Shown: in pieces, positions 55,062 through 64,000 of the stretch
Layout of the letters: each line of letters begins with the position of its first letter
Position numbering within the stretch: the stretch's first letter is position 1
Origin: Kaistia defluvii
GTDB lineage: Bacteria > Pseudomonadota > Alphaproteobacteria > Rhizobiales > Kaistiaceae
Direction: 5' to 3'
Length of the DNA: 64,000 bases
Assembly: GCF_040548815.1 (NCBI RefSeq)
Contig: NZ_JBEPSM010000001.1
Location: 868,001-932,000 of the forward strand
Program-made: the position numbers and the translations under genes
Notes under the pieces: model-generated
Seen by the model: the letters and a program-made list of their open reading frames with translations, nothing else
Database searches by the model: none
What the model was told of the DNA's origin: nothing

Positions 55062-56662
55062 CGAAAGAGCGCCTTTATCTGTTCGATACGACGCTGCGCG
55101 ACGGGGCGCAGACCAATGGCGTCGACTTCTCGGTCGAGGACAAGGTCCTGATCGCCGGCATGCTCGACGCGCTCGGCGTCGACTATGTCGAGGGCGGCTA
55201 TCCCGGCGCCAACCCGACCGATACGCGCTTCTTCACCGAGAAGCGCACGGCGCGGGCGAAGTTCACCGCCTTCGGCATGACCAAGCGGGCAGGGGTCAGC
55301 GTCTCCAACGATCCCGGCCTCAACACGCTGCTCGCGGCAGCCTCGGACGCCATCTGCTTCGTCGCCAAGACCTGGGACTATCAGGTCAAGGTCGCGCTCG
55401 GCGCCACCGAGGCAGAGAACCTCGAAGGCATTCGCCAGTCGGTCGAGGCGGCGGTAGCTAGCGGCAAGGAAGCGCTTGTCGATTGCGAGCATTTCTTCGA
55501 CGGTTACAAGGCCAACCCGACCTATGCGCTCGCCTGCGCCAGGACGGCCTATGAGGCCGGCGCGCGCTGGATCGTGCTCTGCGAGACCAATGGCGGCTCG
55601 CTGCCGGAAGAGGTCGAGCGGATCGTGCGCGAGGTGGCCAAGGTCATCCCGGGCGACCATCTCGGCGTTCACGCGCATAACGACACCGAGCAGGCCGTCG
55701 CCAACTCGTTAGCTGCCGTGCGCGGTGGCGCGCGCCAGATCCAGGGCACGCTGAACGGCATTGGCGAGCGCTGCGGCAACGCCAACCTGACCTCGATCAT
55801 CCCGACGCTGATGCTGAAGCCGTTCTATGCGGACCAGTTCGAGATCGGCGTGACGACGGAAGCCTTGCAGGGGCTCACCGCGCTGTCGCACCGCTTCGAC
55901 GAGATCGTCAACCGCGCGCCCAACCGGCAGGCGCCCTATGTCGGCGCCTCGGCTTTCGCGACCAAGGCCGGCATCCATGCCTCGGCCATCGTCAAGGATC
56001 CGAGCACCTATGAGCATGTGAAGCCGGAATCGGTCGGCAACCATCGCCGCGTCCTGGTTTCCGACCAGGCGGGCCGGTCCAACCTGCTCGCGGAGCTCTC
56101 GCGGCTGGGCATTCCCGTCGACAAGGCGGATCGTCGTCTCGACGCGCTGCTTTCCGAGGTCAAGGAGCGCGAGGCGGTCGGCTATTCCTATGAAGGCGCC
56201 GATGCGTCGTTCGAGCTGCTGGCGCGCCGCACGCTCGGCAACGTGCCTGATTTCTTCACGGTCGAGAGCTTCCACGTCACCGTCGAGCGCCGCTTCAACG
56301 CGGTCGGCAAGCAGATCTCGGTCTCGGAGGCCGTGGTCAAGCTGATCGTCGGCGGCGAGCGGCTCTTGACGGTCGAGGAGGGCAACGGCCCGGTCAACGC
56401 GCTGGATCGTGCGCTGCGCAAGGATCTCGGCGTCTACCAGGACATCATCTCCGGCCTGGAGCTGATCGACTACAAGGTGCGCATCCTGAACGGCGGCACC
56501 GAAGCCGTGACCCGCGTGCTGATCGAGACCCGCGACGAGACCGGCGAAAGCTGGCTGACCATCGGCGTCTCGGAAAATGTCGTCGACGCCTCGTTCGAGG
56601 CGCTGCTGGACGCAATCATCTACAAGCTGGTCCGCGCCGGCGCGAAGCCGGCCAAGAACTAG
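55058..56662 (+). CDS. cimA: (R)-citramalate synthase
   Basis: 534 residues from ATG 55058, overlapping the preceding stop by four bases. YLFDTTLRDGAQTNGV is the HMGL-like/isopropylmalate synthase signature 1 in its CimA form, VEGGYPGANPTDTRFF near residue 45 is characteristic, LGVHAHNDTEQAVANSLAAV holds the metal-binding HxH, and GTLNGIGERCGNANLTS is signature 2. The C-terminal ~120 residues are the LeuA-type regulatory domain. It condenses acetyl-CoA and pyruvate to citramalate, the threonine-independent route to 2-oxobutyrate and isoleucine. Confidence 0.94.
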   Translation: MTKERLYLFDTTLRDGAQTNGVDFSVEDKVLIAGMLDALGVDYVEGGYPGANPTDTRFFTEKRTARAKFTAFGMTKRAGVSVSNDPGLNTLLAAASDAICFVAKTWDYQVKVALGATEAENLEGIRQSVEAAVASGKEALVDCEHFFDGYKANPTYALACARTAYEAGARWIVLCETNGGSLPEEVERIVREVAKVIPGDHLGVHAHNDTEQAVANSLAAVRGGARQIQGTLNGIGERCGNANLTSIIPTLMLKPFYADQFEIGVTTEALQGLTALSHRFDEIVNRAPNRQAPYVGASAFATKAGIHASAIVKDPSTYEHVKPESVGNHRRVLVSDQAGRSNLLAELSRLGIPVDKADRRLDALLSEVKEREAVGYSYEGADASFELLARRTLGNVPDFFTVESFHVTVERRFNAVGKQISVSEAVVKLIVGGERLLTVEEGNGPVNALDRALRKDLGVYQDIISGLELIDYKVRILNGGTEAVTRVLIETRDETGESWLTIGVSENVVDASFEALLDAIIYKLVRAGAKPAKN

Positions 56663-56667
56663 GCGGC

Positions 56668-56696
56668 GCGGGCGCATCCGATCGGCATGCGCCCGC
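56668..56696. terminator. Bidirectional hairpin between cimA and the TetR gene
   Basis: GCGGGCGCAT and ATGCGCCCGC form a perfect 10-bp stem with a nine-base loop, six bases after the cimA stop and just beyond the convergent TetR stop. No T-run follows. Confidence 0.6.
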
Positions 56697-56717
56697 AGCG
56701 TCTGACCCAGGGTCGCC

Positions 56718-57398
56718 TTACCGGACGGTGGCGATGCCGGCCAGGATGAGAGCGACGCCCGCGAGAAACTGCTCGCGGTCGTCGTGTTTGGGAAACTGCG
56801 CCGACACTTGGCGCAGGAACGGATATTCCGCGGCGTCGAGCCGGGCCCATCGGGCGGCGACGGCGCCCAGGAACGTCATGCGGTCTGTTCGAGCCGCATC
56901 GCCGGCGGCAATGCGTGCGTTCGCAGCGTTCTGTCCGGCAACGCCGAGAATGTAATTTAGAAGCACGGACGCGGCGTCGAACTGTGCCGCCTCAGGTACA
57001 CCGAGCCTCTGAAGCCGCCCGCCTATGCCCTCGAAGATCTGCAGCATCGCGGTCCGCCAGGGTTCGCGGGAAAGCTGGGCGCCTACCCACGGATGCTCGT
57101 CGATCGCATCGAAAACGCCGAGCGCGATGGCGCGGATCGCCTCGCTTGGCTCCGCATCGCCTATCACCCTGGTCATGACCCGAGCGATGACGTGGTCGGT
57201 AGTTGCCGCGAGCAGCTCGTTTTTGTCGGCGACATGCCAGTAGATCGCCCCGCTCCCGGTCGCCAGACGAGCCGCCAGCGCGCGAAAGGTCAGGCCGCTC
57301 TCACCTTCCGTGTCGAGGATCTCGATCGCCGCCGCGACGATGCGTTCCTTCGAGAGCGCATCCGAGCGCCGTTCCGTTCGCTGTTTTTTGGCCGTCAT
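56718..57398 (-). CDS. TetR family transcriptional regulator
   Basis: 226 residues from ATG 57398. The HTH reads SKERIVAAAIEILDTEGESGLTFRALAARLATGSGAIYWHVADKNEL across residues ~17-63, with the class-specific YWHV at the recognition helix. The C-terminal TetR_C-type domain (DEHPWVGAQLSREPW, QFDAASVLLNYILG) binds an unknown ligand. It is divergent from a flavin monooxygenase; two perfect inverted repeats lie between the two starts, so it probably represses both genes. Confidence 0.92.
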   Translation of the reverse strand: MTAKKQRTERRSDALSKERIVAAAIEILDTEGESGLTFRALAARLATGSGAIYWHVADKNELLAATTDHVIARVMTRVIGDAEPSEAIRAIALGVFDAIDEHPWVGAQLSREPWRTAMLQIFEGIGGRLQRLGVPEAAQFDAASVLLNYILGVAGQNAANARIAAGDAARTDRMTFLGAVAARWARLDAAEYPFLRQVSAQFPKHDDREQFLAGVALILAGIATVR

Positions 57399-57418
57399 GG
57401 AGCCGATCTTGACATTAA

Positions 57419-57433
57419 TGGAACGACGTTCCA
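57419..57433. promoter_or_regulatory. TetR operator candidate 1
   Basis: TGGAAC-GAC-GTTCCA is a perfect 6-3-6 inverted repeat 21 bases upstream of the TetR start codon. A second copy with spacer ATC lies 26 bases away centre to centre. Confidence 0.75.
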
Positions 57434-57444
57434 ATTACTATTTA

Positions 57445-57459
57445 TGGAACATCGTTCCA
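57445..57459. promoter_or_regulatory. TetR operator candidate 2
   Basis: TGGAAC-ATC-GTTCCA repeats the arms of candidate 1 exactly, 24 bases before the monooxygenase start. Paired sites of the same sequence in a divergent promoter are typical of TetR dimers controlling both genes. Confidence 0.75.
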
Positions 57460-57482
57460 GTTGATCTCCTGAAAGGATCCCG

Positions 57483-58637
57483 ATGATGCCAACCGTCACG
57501 ATCGTCGGCGCGGGACTAGGCGGCCTCACCCTCGCGCGCGTTCTCCACCTCCACGGCATTGCGGCCACGATCTACGAGGCGGAGCCTTCGGCCCAGGCTC
57601 GCACCCAGGGAGGCATGCTCGACATTCATGAGGCCGACGGACAGCTTGCACTCAAGACGGCAGGGCTGTTCGACGCGTTTCGCGACTTGATCCACCCAGG
57701 TGGCGAAGCATCGCGTGTGCTCGACAGCCAAGGCAATGTGCTGCTCGACCAGCCGGATGACGGCACGGGCGGTCGTCCCGAGGTGTTACGCGGCGAATTG
57801 CGGCGAGTTCTGCTCGAATCCCTGCCAGAAGGAGCGATCCGGTGGGGCAAGAAGCTCACCGGCGTCACGGCGCTTGGCGGTGGTAGGCATGAACTGTCGT
57901 TCGCGGACGGAACGACCGCGCGAACCGAGCTTCTCGTGGGGGCGGACGGGGCGTGGTCGAAGGTTCGGCCGCTGCTCTCGGAGGCCAAGCCAACCTATAT
58001 CGGCACGGGATTCATCGAGACTTACCTGTACGACGCCGACGAACGGCACACCGCGACGGCCGACGCGGTTGGCGGCGGCGCGCTGTTCGCGCTCGCGCTC
58101 GGCAAGGGGATTTTTGCCCATCGCGAGCCGGATAGCGTCTTGCACAGCTATGTTGCGCTGAACCGTCCCGAGGCGTGGTTCTCCGCCATCGACTTCACCG
58201 ACGCTGGCGCCGCGATGACGCGGATCGCGGCCGAATTCGAAGGGTGGGCTCCGGCCCTGACGGCGCTGATCACCGACGGCGCGACCGCGCCGGTCCTGCG
58301 CATGCTTCACGCACTACCGGTCGGGCTCCGGTGGGAGCGCGTGCCCGGTGTGACGCTTGTCGGCGACGCCGCGCATCTGGCGCCGCCGGCCGGCGAAGGC
58401 GCGAACCTGGCGATGTTTGACGGTGCCGAACTGGGAAAGGCGATCGCCGCGCACCCGGCTGACATCGAGGCGGCGCTGGCCGCCTATGAAGCCGCGATGT
58501 TCCCCCGCAGCGAGTCGGAGGCGGCCGACGCGCACGAGGTTCTCGAGCTCTGCCTCGGCGATCGCGCACCGTCCGCGCTCGTCGATTTCCTCAACGGCGC
58601 GATCGATCGGGACGCCGACGCAATCGCGCGATCCTGA
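57483..58637 (+). CDS. FAD-dependent monooxygenase (TetX-like)
   Basis: 384 residues from ATG 57483; ATG 57486 follows directly. TIVGAGLGGLTLARVLHLHGI is the dinucleotide-binding GxGxxG, LLVGADGAWSKVR the DG motif, and LVGDAAHLAPPAGEGANLAMFDG the GD ribose-binding motif of group A flavin hydroxylases. Overall it resembles Tet(X) and related oxidoreductases that hydroxylate aromatic or tetracycline-like compounds using NADPH and O2. Resistance cannot be claimed from sequence similarity seen by eye; the TetR partner suggests induction by the substrate. Confidence 0.9.
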   Translation: MMPTVTIVGAGLGGLTLARVLHLHGIAATIYEAEPSAQARTQGGMLDIHEADGQLALKTAGLFDAFRDLIHPGGEASRVLDSQGNVLLDQPDDGTGGRPEVLRGELRRVLLESLPEGAIRWGKKLTGVTALGGGRHELSFADGTTARTELLVGADGAWSKVRPLLSEAKPTYIGTGFIETYLYDADERHTATADAVGGGALFALALGKGIFAHREPDSVLHSYVALNRPEAWFSAIDFTDAGAAMTRIAAEFEGWAPALTALITDGATAPVLRMLHALPVGLRWERVPGVTLVGDAAHLAPPAGEGANLAMFDGAELGKAIAAHPADIEAALAAYEAAMFPRSESEAADAHEVLELCLGDRAPSALVDFLNGAIDRDADAIARS

Positions 58638-58672
58638 TCCGCACGATCAATGGATCCTCGTTGGTCGGTCGA

Positions 58673-59275
58673 TCAGAGATCGGCGATCGGAATCGGTTCG
58701 GCGGCGCGGGGCGCGGGCGCTGCCGGCGTCGCGGCGAGGAGCTTCGGCACGATCTCTTCGGCTGTGTTGGCGACGAGGTAGCTCACTTCGAAGCCGTTGC
58801 GGATGAAGCCGGCATCCGCCATGTGGCGCAGCAGCGCGATCAGCGGGTCCCAGAAGCCGTTGATATTGGCAATCAGGACCGGCTTCTTGTGCTGGCCCAG
58901 CTGGGCCCAGGTCATCATCTCGACCAGTTCCTCCAGCGTGCCGATGCCGCCCGGCAGCGCCACGAAGGCGTCGGCGCGCTCGAACATGATGCGCTTGCGC
59001 TCATGCATGTCCTCGGTGACGACGAGCTCGTGCGCCGTCTCCAGCATCACTTCGCGCTCCCGCAGGAACTGCGGGATGATGCCGATCACATGGCCGCCGG
59101 CCGCCATCACGGAGCGCGCGGTGATGCCCATCAGGCCGATGGCGCCGCCGCCATAGACGAGGCCGAGCCCGGCTTCGCCCATGGCGCTGCCAAGCCGTTC
59201 GGCGGATTCGGCATAGATCGGGTCGTCGCCTGCGGACGAACCGCAGTAGACGCAAATCGAGGAGAGCTGTGTCAT
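58673..59275 (-). CDS. LOG family protein (TIGR00730)
   Basis: 200 residues. ICVYCGSSAGDDP at the N-terminus, LVYGGGAIGLMG near residue 40, and the family signature PGGIGTLEELVEMMTWAQLG near residue 110 (with HERKRIMFERADAFVAL before it) define the lysine-decarboxylase-like LOG fold. Studied members are nucleoside 5'-monophosphate phosphoribohydrolases that release adenine or cytokinin bases; in bacteria they are housekeeping or toxin-related. It converges on the flavin monooxygenase and stands alone. Confidence 0.93.
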   Translation of the reverse strand: MTQLSSICVYCGSSAGDDPIYAESAERLGSAMGEAGLGLVYGGGAIGLMGITARSVMAAGGHVIGIIPQFLREREVMLETAHELVVTEDMHERKRIMFERADAFVALPGGIGTLEELVEMMTWAQLGQHKKPVLIANINGFWDPLIALLRHMADAGFIRNGFEVSYLVANTAEEIVPKLLAATPAAPAPRAAEPIPIADL

Positions 59276-59505
59276 GAGGCCTTCCTCGCATCCGCAACGG
59301 CGACCGTCAAGCGGAAGGCAAATGCGCCACAGAGCCTCGGAAACTGCGGTTTCGCTGCCTTGTCGCGATGCGGAAAGCGGGTATAACAGTTCGGTGAAAT
59401 GCTGGAGAAACAGCCGAAGAATCGGCGCGATCCGGCGGGGAAGTTGGGGCCGCAGGGCGTGCAACCCGGCAGCTGTTCCGTTTTGAGCGACAGGTTTGAG
59501 CATCG

Positions 59506-61095
59506 ATGGCTGAAAAGACACCTCCCGGACCGACGACTTCCGGCCGCGTTGCCGGCGTAGTGGCGATCGCTGCCATCCTGGTCGGGGGCTATTACGGCCT
59601 GGTTGCGAAGCCCGCTTCGACGACCGCGACGACGTCCGATGCCGCACAGGCGACGCCGGGCGGTAAGGTGGCCGAGACGGCTCCGGGTGCCGATGCGAGC
59701 GCCAAGCCAGCGGAAAACGCGCCTGCCCAGAACGCGCCTGCCAAGGCTGCGGACGGAAGCGGCGACAAGGCCACGCAGACCGCTGCGATTTCCGCCCCCG
59801 TTACCGATCCGAAGGCCGCGTCGACCGAGGCCGGCAAGCCGGCCGAGACCGCGGCGCCCAGCTTCGATATCGTCCGCGTCGAACCGACGGGCGAAACCGT
59901 CGTGGCCGGTCTCGCCGCGCCGAAAGCCAAGGTGGAACTGCTCGACGGTTCCGCGCCGATCGCCACCGCCGAAGCGAATGAGCGCGGCGAATGGGCGATG
60001 GCGGTGGAGAAGCCGCTGGCCGCCGGCACGCATGATCTCTCGATCCGCACCACCTCGCCCGACAAGAAGACCGAGACCCTTTCCGAGCAGAGCGTGGCCG
60101 TGCAGGTGCAGGAGCCCGGCAAGGGCGAAGCGCTCGTCGTGCTGAACACGCCCGATGCCGCCAGCAAGGTGCTGCAGAAGCCGGATGCCGCCACGGCCGA
60201 AACCAAGCTTGCCGCCGCGCAGCCGGAATCGGTTGCGCCGAAGGTGAGCGAGCGGGCACCGCCCGCTGCCGCAACGCCGGAAGCGGCTGCCGGAGCACCC
60301 GCCACGTCGAATGCGCCCGGCGAAGCCACCGCTGCGGCCACCGCCGATACCCCCGCGAAGCCGGATTCTGCCGCCACTGCGAATGCAGCACCTAAGACGG
60401 ATGCTACCAAGACGGATGTGCCCGCTGGCACGGATACGCTGGCTGAATCCGACAAGGCCGCCCAGCCGAACGCCTCCGGCAACGCCACGGCACCCGCGCC
60501 TGCTGATGCGACGACGGCCGCCAAGCCGGCTGCGCCGACCGATGCCAAGACGGCCGAGGCGGCTGCGCCCGCTGAGGCGCCCAAGGTCACGGTCGATGCG
60601 GTCGAGGTCGAGGACGGCAAGCTGTTCGTGGCCGGCTCGGCCAAGACCAAGGCGCCGGTGCGCGTCTATGTCGACGAGAAGCCGGTGGGCGTCGCCAAGC
60701 CGGGCGAGGGCGGCCGCTGGCTGCTCGAGGCCCCGCAGACGGTCGAGCCCGGCCGCCGCGTCGTGCGCGCTGACCAGCTCGAGGGTGATACCGGCAAGGT
60801 CGTTGCGCGTGCCGAAGTGCCGTTCGAGCGCAGCCCGGATGAAGCCGTTCTGGTGCCGGTCGCGGCCGGCGGCGGCGCCGGGGGCGCCAATGCCGATGGC
60901 AACGTGCCCGCTCCGCAGAACGTCATCATCCGCCGTGGCGACAATCTCTGGAGCATTTCGCGGCGTCTCTACGGCCGCGGCATCCGCTTCTCGACCATCT
61001 ACGAGGCGAACAACGATCAGATCCGCAATCCGGACCTGATCTATCCCGGCCAGACCTTCGTGTTGCCGACCGGCGACGCCAACTGGACGAACTGA
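59506..61095 (+). CDS. LysM domain protein with Ala/Pro-rich linkers and one membrane anchor
   Basis: 529 residues. Residues ~15-35 (VAGVVAIAAILVGGYYGLV) are a single N-terminal membrane anchor. Long Ala/Pro/Thr-rich low-complexity linkers (~35-110 and ~205-360) flank a bacterial Ig-like domain (~120-200: FDIVRVEPTGETVVAGLAAP) and a second related domain (~360-460: VDAVEVEDGKLFVAGSAKTK). The C-terminal LysM (VIIRRGDNLWSISRRLYGRG, NPDLIYPGQTFVLP) binds peptidoglycan. It probably spans the periplasm, tying membrane to cell wall. Confidence 0.88.
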   Translation: MAEKTPPGPTTSGRVAGVVAIAAILVGGYYGLVAKPASTTATTSDAAQATPGGKVAETAPGADASAKPAENAPAQNAPAKAADGSGDKATQTAAISAPVTDPKAASTEAGKPAETAAPSFDIVRVEPTGETVVAGLAAPKAKVELLDGSAPIATAEANERGEWAMAVEKPLAAGTHDLSIRTTSPDKKTETLSEQSVAVQVQEPGKGEALVVLNTPDAASKVLQKPDAATAETKLAAAQPESVAPKVSERAPPAAATPEAAAGAPATSNAPGEATAAATADTPAKPDSAATANAAPKTDATKTDVPAGTDTLAESDKAAQPNASGNATAPAPADATTAAKPAAPTDAKTAEAAAPAEAPKVTVDAVEVEDGKLFVAGSAKTKAPVRVYVDEKPVGVAKPGEGGRWLLEAPQTVEPGRRVVRADQLEGDTGKVVARAEVPFERSPDEAVLVPVAAGGGAGGANADGNVPAPQNVIIRRGDNLWSISRRLYGRGIRFSTIYEANNDQIRNPDLIYPGQTFVLPTGDANWTN

Positions 61096-61229
61096 GCCGC
61101 AAGCACCATGTGAGCGGGGCGCGCGGATCGCGCGCTCCCATCTTCCACCGCGCCCGGATCCGCTCCGAGGCGCGGTTTTGCCGTTGCGCATGGCGCGATG
61201 GCCGACCGCGATAATCTGGAGAATTGCCA

Positions 61230-63167
61230 ATGAGCGCGAACAACAGCGCCACCTCGCAGCCCGCCAAGGGCGTGCCGGATGAAGAGAAGGACGCAACCGC
61301 GTTCTCCACGATTGTCAGCCTCTGGCCCTATATCTGGCCGAAGGACCGTAACGATTTGAAGCTGCGCGTCGCCGGCGCGCTCGTCATCCTGGTGCTGGCC
61401 AAGGTCCTGACGGTCTGCATCCCGTTCCTGTACAAATGGGCGACCGACGCACTCGTCTCGCCCGCCAATGCCGCCGGCGACAAGGCCGGCCTTGCCCTCA
61501 TCGTCACCGTGCCGATCATGCTGGTGGTCGCCTATGGCGTCGGGCGCATCCTGCTCAACGCCTTCAACCAGATGCGCGATGCGCTGTTCGCGCGCGTCAG
61601 CGAGAACGCGATCCGCAAGCTCGGCCGCCGCGCCTTCGTCCACATGCACCGCCTGTCGCTGCGCTTCCACCTGCAGCGGCGCACCGGCGGCCTGTCGCGG
61701 ACGATGGACCACGGCATGAAGGGCATCGACTCGATCGTCGATCACATCATCCTCAACACCTTCCCGACGCTGCTGGAGTTCCTGCTCGCCGCCGTCGTGA
61801 TCGCCTGGCAGTTCAACCTGACCTATGTCGCGGTCATCGCTGTCACCATCGTCGCCTATGTCTGGTTCACGATCGTCGCCTCGAACTGGCGCATCGCGAT
61901 CCGCCGCGAGATGAACGCGTCCGATACCGACGCCAATGCCAAGGCCGTCGACTCGCTGCTCAACTACGAGACGGTCAAGTATTTCGGCAACGAGACGATG
62001 GAAGCCGACCGATACGACCGCTCGCTCGAGCGTTACGAGGCGGCCTCGATCAAGACGTGGACGTCGCTTGCCTGGCTGAACTTCGGCCAGACCGTGATCT
62101 TCACGACCGGCATGACCATCTGCATGGCGCTCTCCGGCGCGGCCATCATGCGCGGCGAGCAGACCATCGGCGATTTCGTCATGATCAACGCGCTGCTGGT
62201 CCAGCTTTCCTTCCCGCTGAATTTCATCGGCACGGTCTATCGCGAGCTGAAGCAGGGCCTGGCCGATGTCGAGGCGATGTTCCGCCTGCTCGACATGCCG
62301 GAAGAGGTGCAGGACAAGCCGGGCGCCCCGGCGCTCGTGGTCCGGCAGGGCTCGGTGCGGTTCGAGAACGTCTCCTTCCACTATGATCCCGCGCGCGAGA
62401 TCCTGAAGGGCGTCGATTTCGAGGTTCCGGCCGGTAAGACGGTCGCCATCGTCGGGCCGTCCGGCGCGGGCAAGTCGACCATCTCGCGGCTGATGTTCCG
62501 CTTCTATGACGTCACCGCGGGGCGCATCACGATCGACGGCGTCGATATCCGCGACGTGCAGCAGGCAAGCGTCCGCGCTGCCATCGGCATGGTTCCGCAG
62601 GACACGGTGCTGTTCAACGATACCATCGCCTACAACATCGCCTATGGCCGCCCGAGCGCCTCAATGGACGAAGTCCGCGAGGCGGCGCAGATGGCGCAGA
62701 TCGCGGGCTTCATAGAGACCTTGCCGGACGGCTTCGATTCGGAAGTCGGCGAGCGTGGTCTGAAGCTCTCCGGCGGCGAGAAGCAGCGCGTGGCGATTGC
62801 CCGCACGATCCTGAAGGCGCCGCCGATCCTCGTGCTCGACGAGGCAACGTCGGCGCTCGACACCCACACCGAGCGCGAGATCCAGGGCGCGCTCGACCGG
62901 GTTTCGGCCGGCCGCACCACGCTGGTGATCGCGCATCGCCTTTCCACAGTCGTGACGGCCGATGAAATCATCGTGCTGGAAGCGGGCAAGATCATCGAGC
63001 GCGGCCGCCATAGCGAGCTGATGCTGCAGGGCGGATTGTACGCCTCGATGTGGGATCGCCAGCGCGAGGCCGACGAGGCAGCCGAGCGCCTGCGCCGGGT
63101 GCAGGAAACGGACACGCTGGGAATCGTCGTGCGCGGACCGAAGGCCGGTCTGGAGACCGTGAGCTAG
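61230..63167 (+). CDS. ATM1-type ABC exporter (heavy metal/glutathione conjugates)
   Basis: 645 residues from ATG 61230, eight bases after CTGGAGA; a TTG at 61224 is the alternative. Six membrane spans (~45-330) include SRTMDHGMKGIDSIVDHI and SLLNYETVKYFGNE, hallmarks of the ATM1/HMT1 group. The nucleotide-binding domain has IVGPSGAGKSTI near residue 410, LSGGEKQRVAIARTI near 520 and ILVLDEATSALDTHTE near 540. Bacterial Atm1 exports glutathione or metal-glutathione complexes across the inner membrane and protects from heavy metals. Single gene. Confidence 0.93.
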   Translation: MSANNSATSQPAKGVPDEEKDATAFSTIVSLWPYIWPKDRNDLKLRVAGALVILVLAKVLTVCIPFLYKWATDALVSPANAAGDKAGLALIVTVPIMLVVAYGVGRILLNAFNQMRDALFARVSENAIRKLGRRAFVHMHRLSLRFHLQRRTGGLSRTMDHGMKGIDSIVDHIILNTFPTLLEFLLAAVVIAWQFNLTYVAVIAVTIVAYVWFTIVASNWRIAIRREMNASDTDANAKAVDSLLNYETVKYFGNETMEADRYDRSLERYEAASIKTWTSLAWLNFGQTVIFTTGMTICMALSGAAIMRGEQTIGDFVMINALLVQLSFPLNFIGTVYRELKQGLADVEAMFRLLDMPEEVQDKPGAPALVVRQGSVRFENVSFHYDPAREILKGVDFEVPAGKTVAIVGPSGAGKSTISRLMFRFYDVTAGRITIDGVDIRDVQQASVRAAIGMVPQDTVLFNDTIAYNIAYGRPSASMDEVREAAQMAQIAGFIETLPDGFDSEVGERGLKLSGGEKQRVAIARTILKAPPILVLDEATSALDTHTEREIQGALDRVSAGRTTLVIAHRLSTVVTADEIIVLEAGKIIERGRHSELMLQGGLYASMWDRQREADEAAERLRRVQETDTLGIVVRGPKAGLETVS

Positions 63168-63226
63168 CTCTTCGACTCGAGGCCACACAGAGAAGAGGTC
63201 CGGAGGCGGTAGCCTTCTGGCTCCGC

Positions 63227-63350
63227 CCTCATCCTGAGGCGCTTCGCGCAGCGAAGCCTCGAAGGACGATCCAGTGGGCGCCTCGTGTGCTGGGGGAATC
63301 CCTGGACCCTCCTTCGAGGCCCGGCTGCGCCGGGCGCCTCAGGATGATGG
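63227..63350. repeat. Inverted pair of REP-like repeats
   Basis: Unit 1 (63227-63268: CTCATCCTGAGGCG ... GCCTCGAAGGAC) and unit 2 (63308-63350: CCTTCGAGG ... GCCTCAGGATGATG) share the end sequence ATCCTGAGGCG in opposite orientation, and each folds with a GC-rich centre. They fill the 343-base gap between the ABC exporter and psd, which contains no gene. Confidence 0.75.
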
Positions 63351-63510
63351 GGAAGCGGCGCTCGACTTTCTCGACCGTTGAAGGCTTGAGATTGGAAATA
63401 TGGAGCGCCACTTGCCTCGTCTGCGACCGCGGGAAACGGGCGGGGCGGCTTCACACCTCGGCCGATCCATGGTTTACCGGACGCGACTTTATTAGGAGAC
63501 AGGGCAAGGC

Positions 63511-64000
63511 ATGGATTCTGTGCTGAAATCGATCCGGGCGAATTTCGTTCCGATCCACCGCGAAGGCTACCCCTTCATCGCCATCCTCGCCTTCGTCACC
63601 CTGTTCCTGGGCTGGCTATGGGGGCCGCTGTTCTGGCTCGGCCTGATCCTGACCGCCTGGTGCGTCTATTTCTTCCGCGACCCGCCGCGCGTGACGCCGA
63701 TCGATCCGGATTTGGTCATCAGCCCGGCCGATGGTCGCGTTTCGGCCGTCGGCCCCGTCGTGCCGCCGCCGGAGCTGGAGCTTGGAACCGCGCCGCGCGT
63801 GCGGATTTCTGTCTTCATGAACGTGTTCAACTGCCATGTGAATCGAGCGCCCGTCGCCGGTCGCGTCCACCGCATCGCCTACAAGCCCGGCAAGTTCCTG
63901 AATGCCGAGCTGGACAAGGCGAGCGAGGATAATGAGCGCAACGGCCTGGTCATCGACAGCGCCCACGGCCAGCTCGGCGTCGTGCAGATCGCCGGCCTCG
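63511..64000 (+). CDS. psd: Phosphatidylserine decarboxylase proenzyme (3' partial)
   Basis: The first 163 residues from ATG 63511, with AGGAG near 63494 and AAGG just before the ATG; the gene runs off the window. An N-terminal hydrophobic pair ([29 protein letters not shown]) anchors it, followed by [37 protein letters not shown] and [18 protein letters not shown], all conserved in the ~232-residue rhizobial Psd type. The self-cleavage site that makes the pyruvoyl cofactor is outside the window. It forms phosphatidylethanolamine in the inner membrane. Confidence 0.95.
   Translation, partial: MDSVLKSIRANFVPIHREGYPFIAILAFVTLFLGWLWGPLFWLGLILTAWCVYFFRDPPRVTPIDPDLVISPADGRVSAVGPVVPPPELELGTAPRVRISVFMNVFNCHVNRAPVAGRVHRIAYKPGKFLNAELDKASEDNERNGLVIDSAHGQLGVVQIAGL

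Overview
The window reads as a chromosome segment of a high-GC alphaproteobacterium, most likely of the order Hyphomicrobiales (Rhizobiales). The reasons are an Omp25/Omp31-type porin, AtmA-like and Psd genes of rhizobial type, a 761-residue malic enzyme fused to a phosphotransacetylase-like domain, a DUF1289 gene attached to cobS, and dispersed palindromic repeats of the kinds common in that order. The genus cannot be fixed from sequence reading alone.

Layout. 1-425 is the C-terminal end of an RTX (Ca-binding) secreted protein, closed by a strong terminator. 518-11560 is a one-direction surface-glycan cluster with four 4-base gene overlaps or near-overlaps: a GT2-bearing multidomain protein, a SAM methyltransferase, two sister GT4 glycosyltransferases, a small beta-domain membrane protein, a pseudo-GT2 multidomain protein, a pyruvyltransferase-like protein and GalE. 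11658-18778 is core metabolism and signalling: dusA, a BASS transporter, cobS/cobT for the lower cobalamin ligand, an orphan hybrid-free histidine kinase and a uracil-DNA-glycosylase-like protein. 18908-21677 holds an Lrp regulator facing a polar amino-acid ABC operon that has no ATPase gene beside it. 21815-24432 is mobA-benE with a divergent GntR regulator and a perfect 14-bp operator candidate. 

25451-30348 is the accessory hot spot. rsgA and a TetA-type MFS gene are followed by a degenerate second copy of the rsgA 3' end, and directly next to it a lower-GC two-gene island encoding a SIR2-domain protein and a HerA-type ATPase, which matches the known SIR2-HerA anti-phage defence pair. After it come a VOC protein, a secreted arylsulfatase, a dienelactone hydrolase, a sugar isomerase-RpiR-PfkB kinase operon, an ABC exporter, a DUF1254/DUF1214 protein, a ThuA-Gfo/Idh operon with a LacI-type operator candidate, a DHA2-type MFS pump and tRNA-Val(CAC).

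46510-64000 carries the Omp25-like porin, a cold-shock gene, an MgtC-like protein, the malic enzyme, then cysS followed by a 70-residue protein that resembles only the CysS C-terminus and is translationally overlapped with cimA. After that come a TetR/flavin-monooxygenase pair with two perfect operator-like repeats, a LOG-family protein, a LysM protein, an ATM1-type ABC exporter and the start of psd. The most unusual items are the rsgA remnant at the defence island border, the GT2/pseudo-GT2 pair sharing beta modules, and the CysS C-terminal mini-paralogue.
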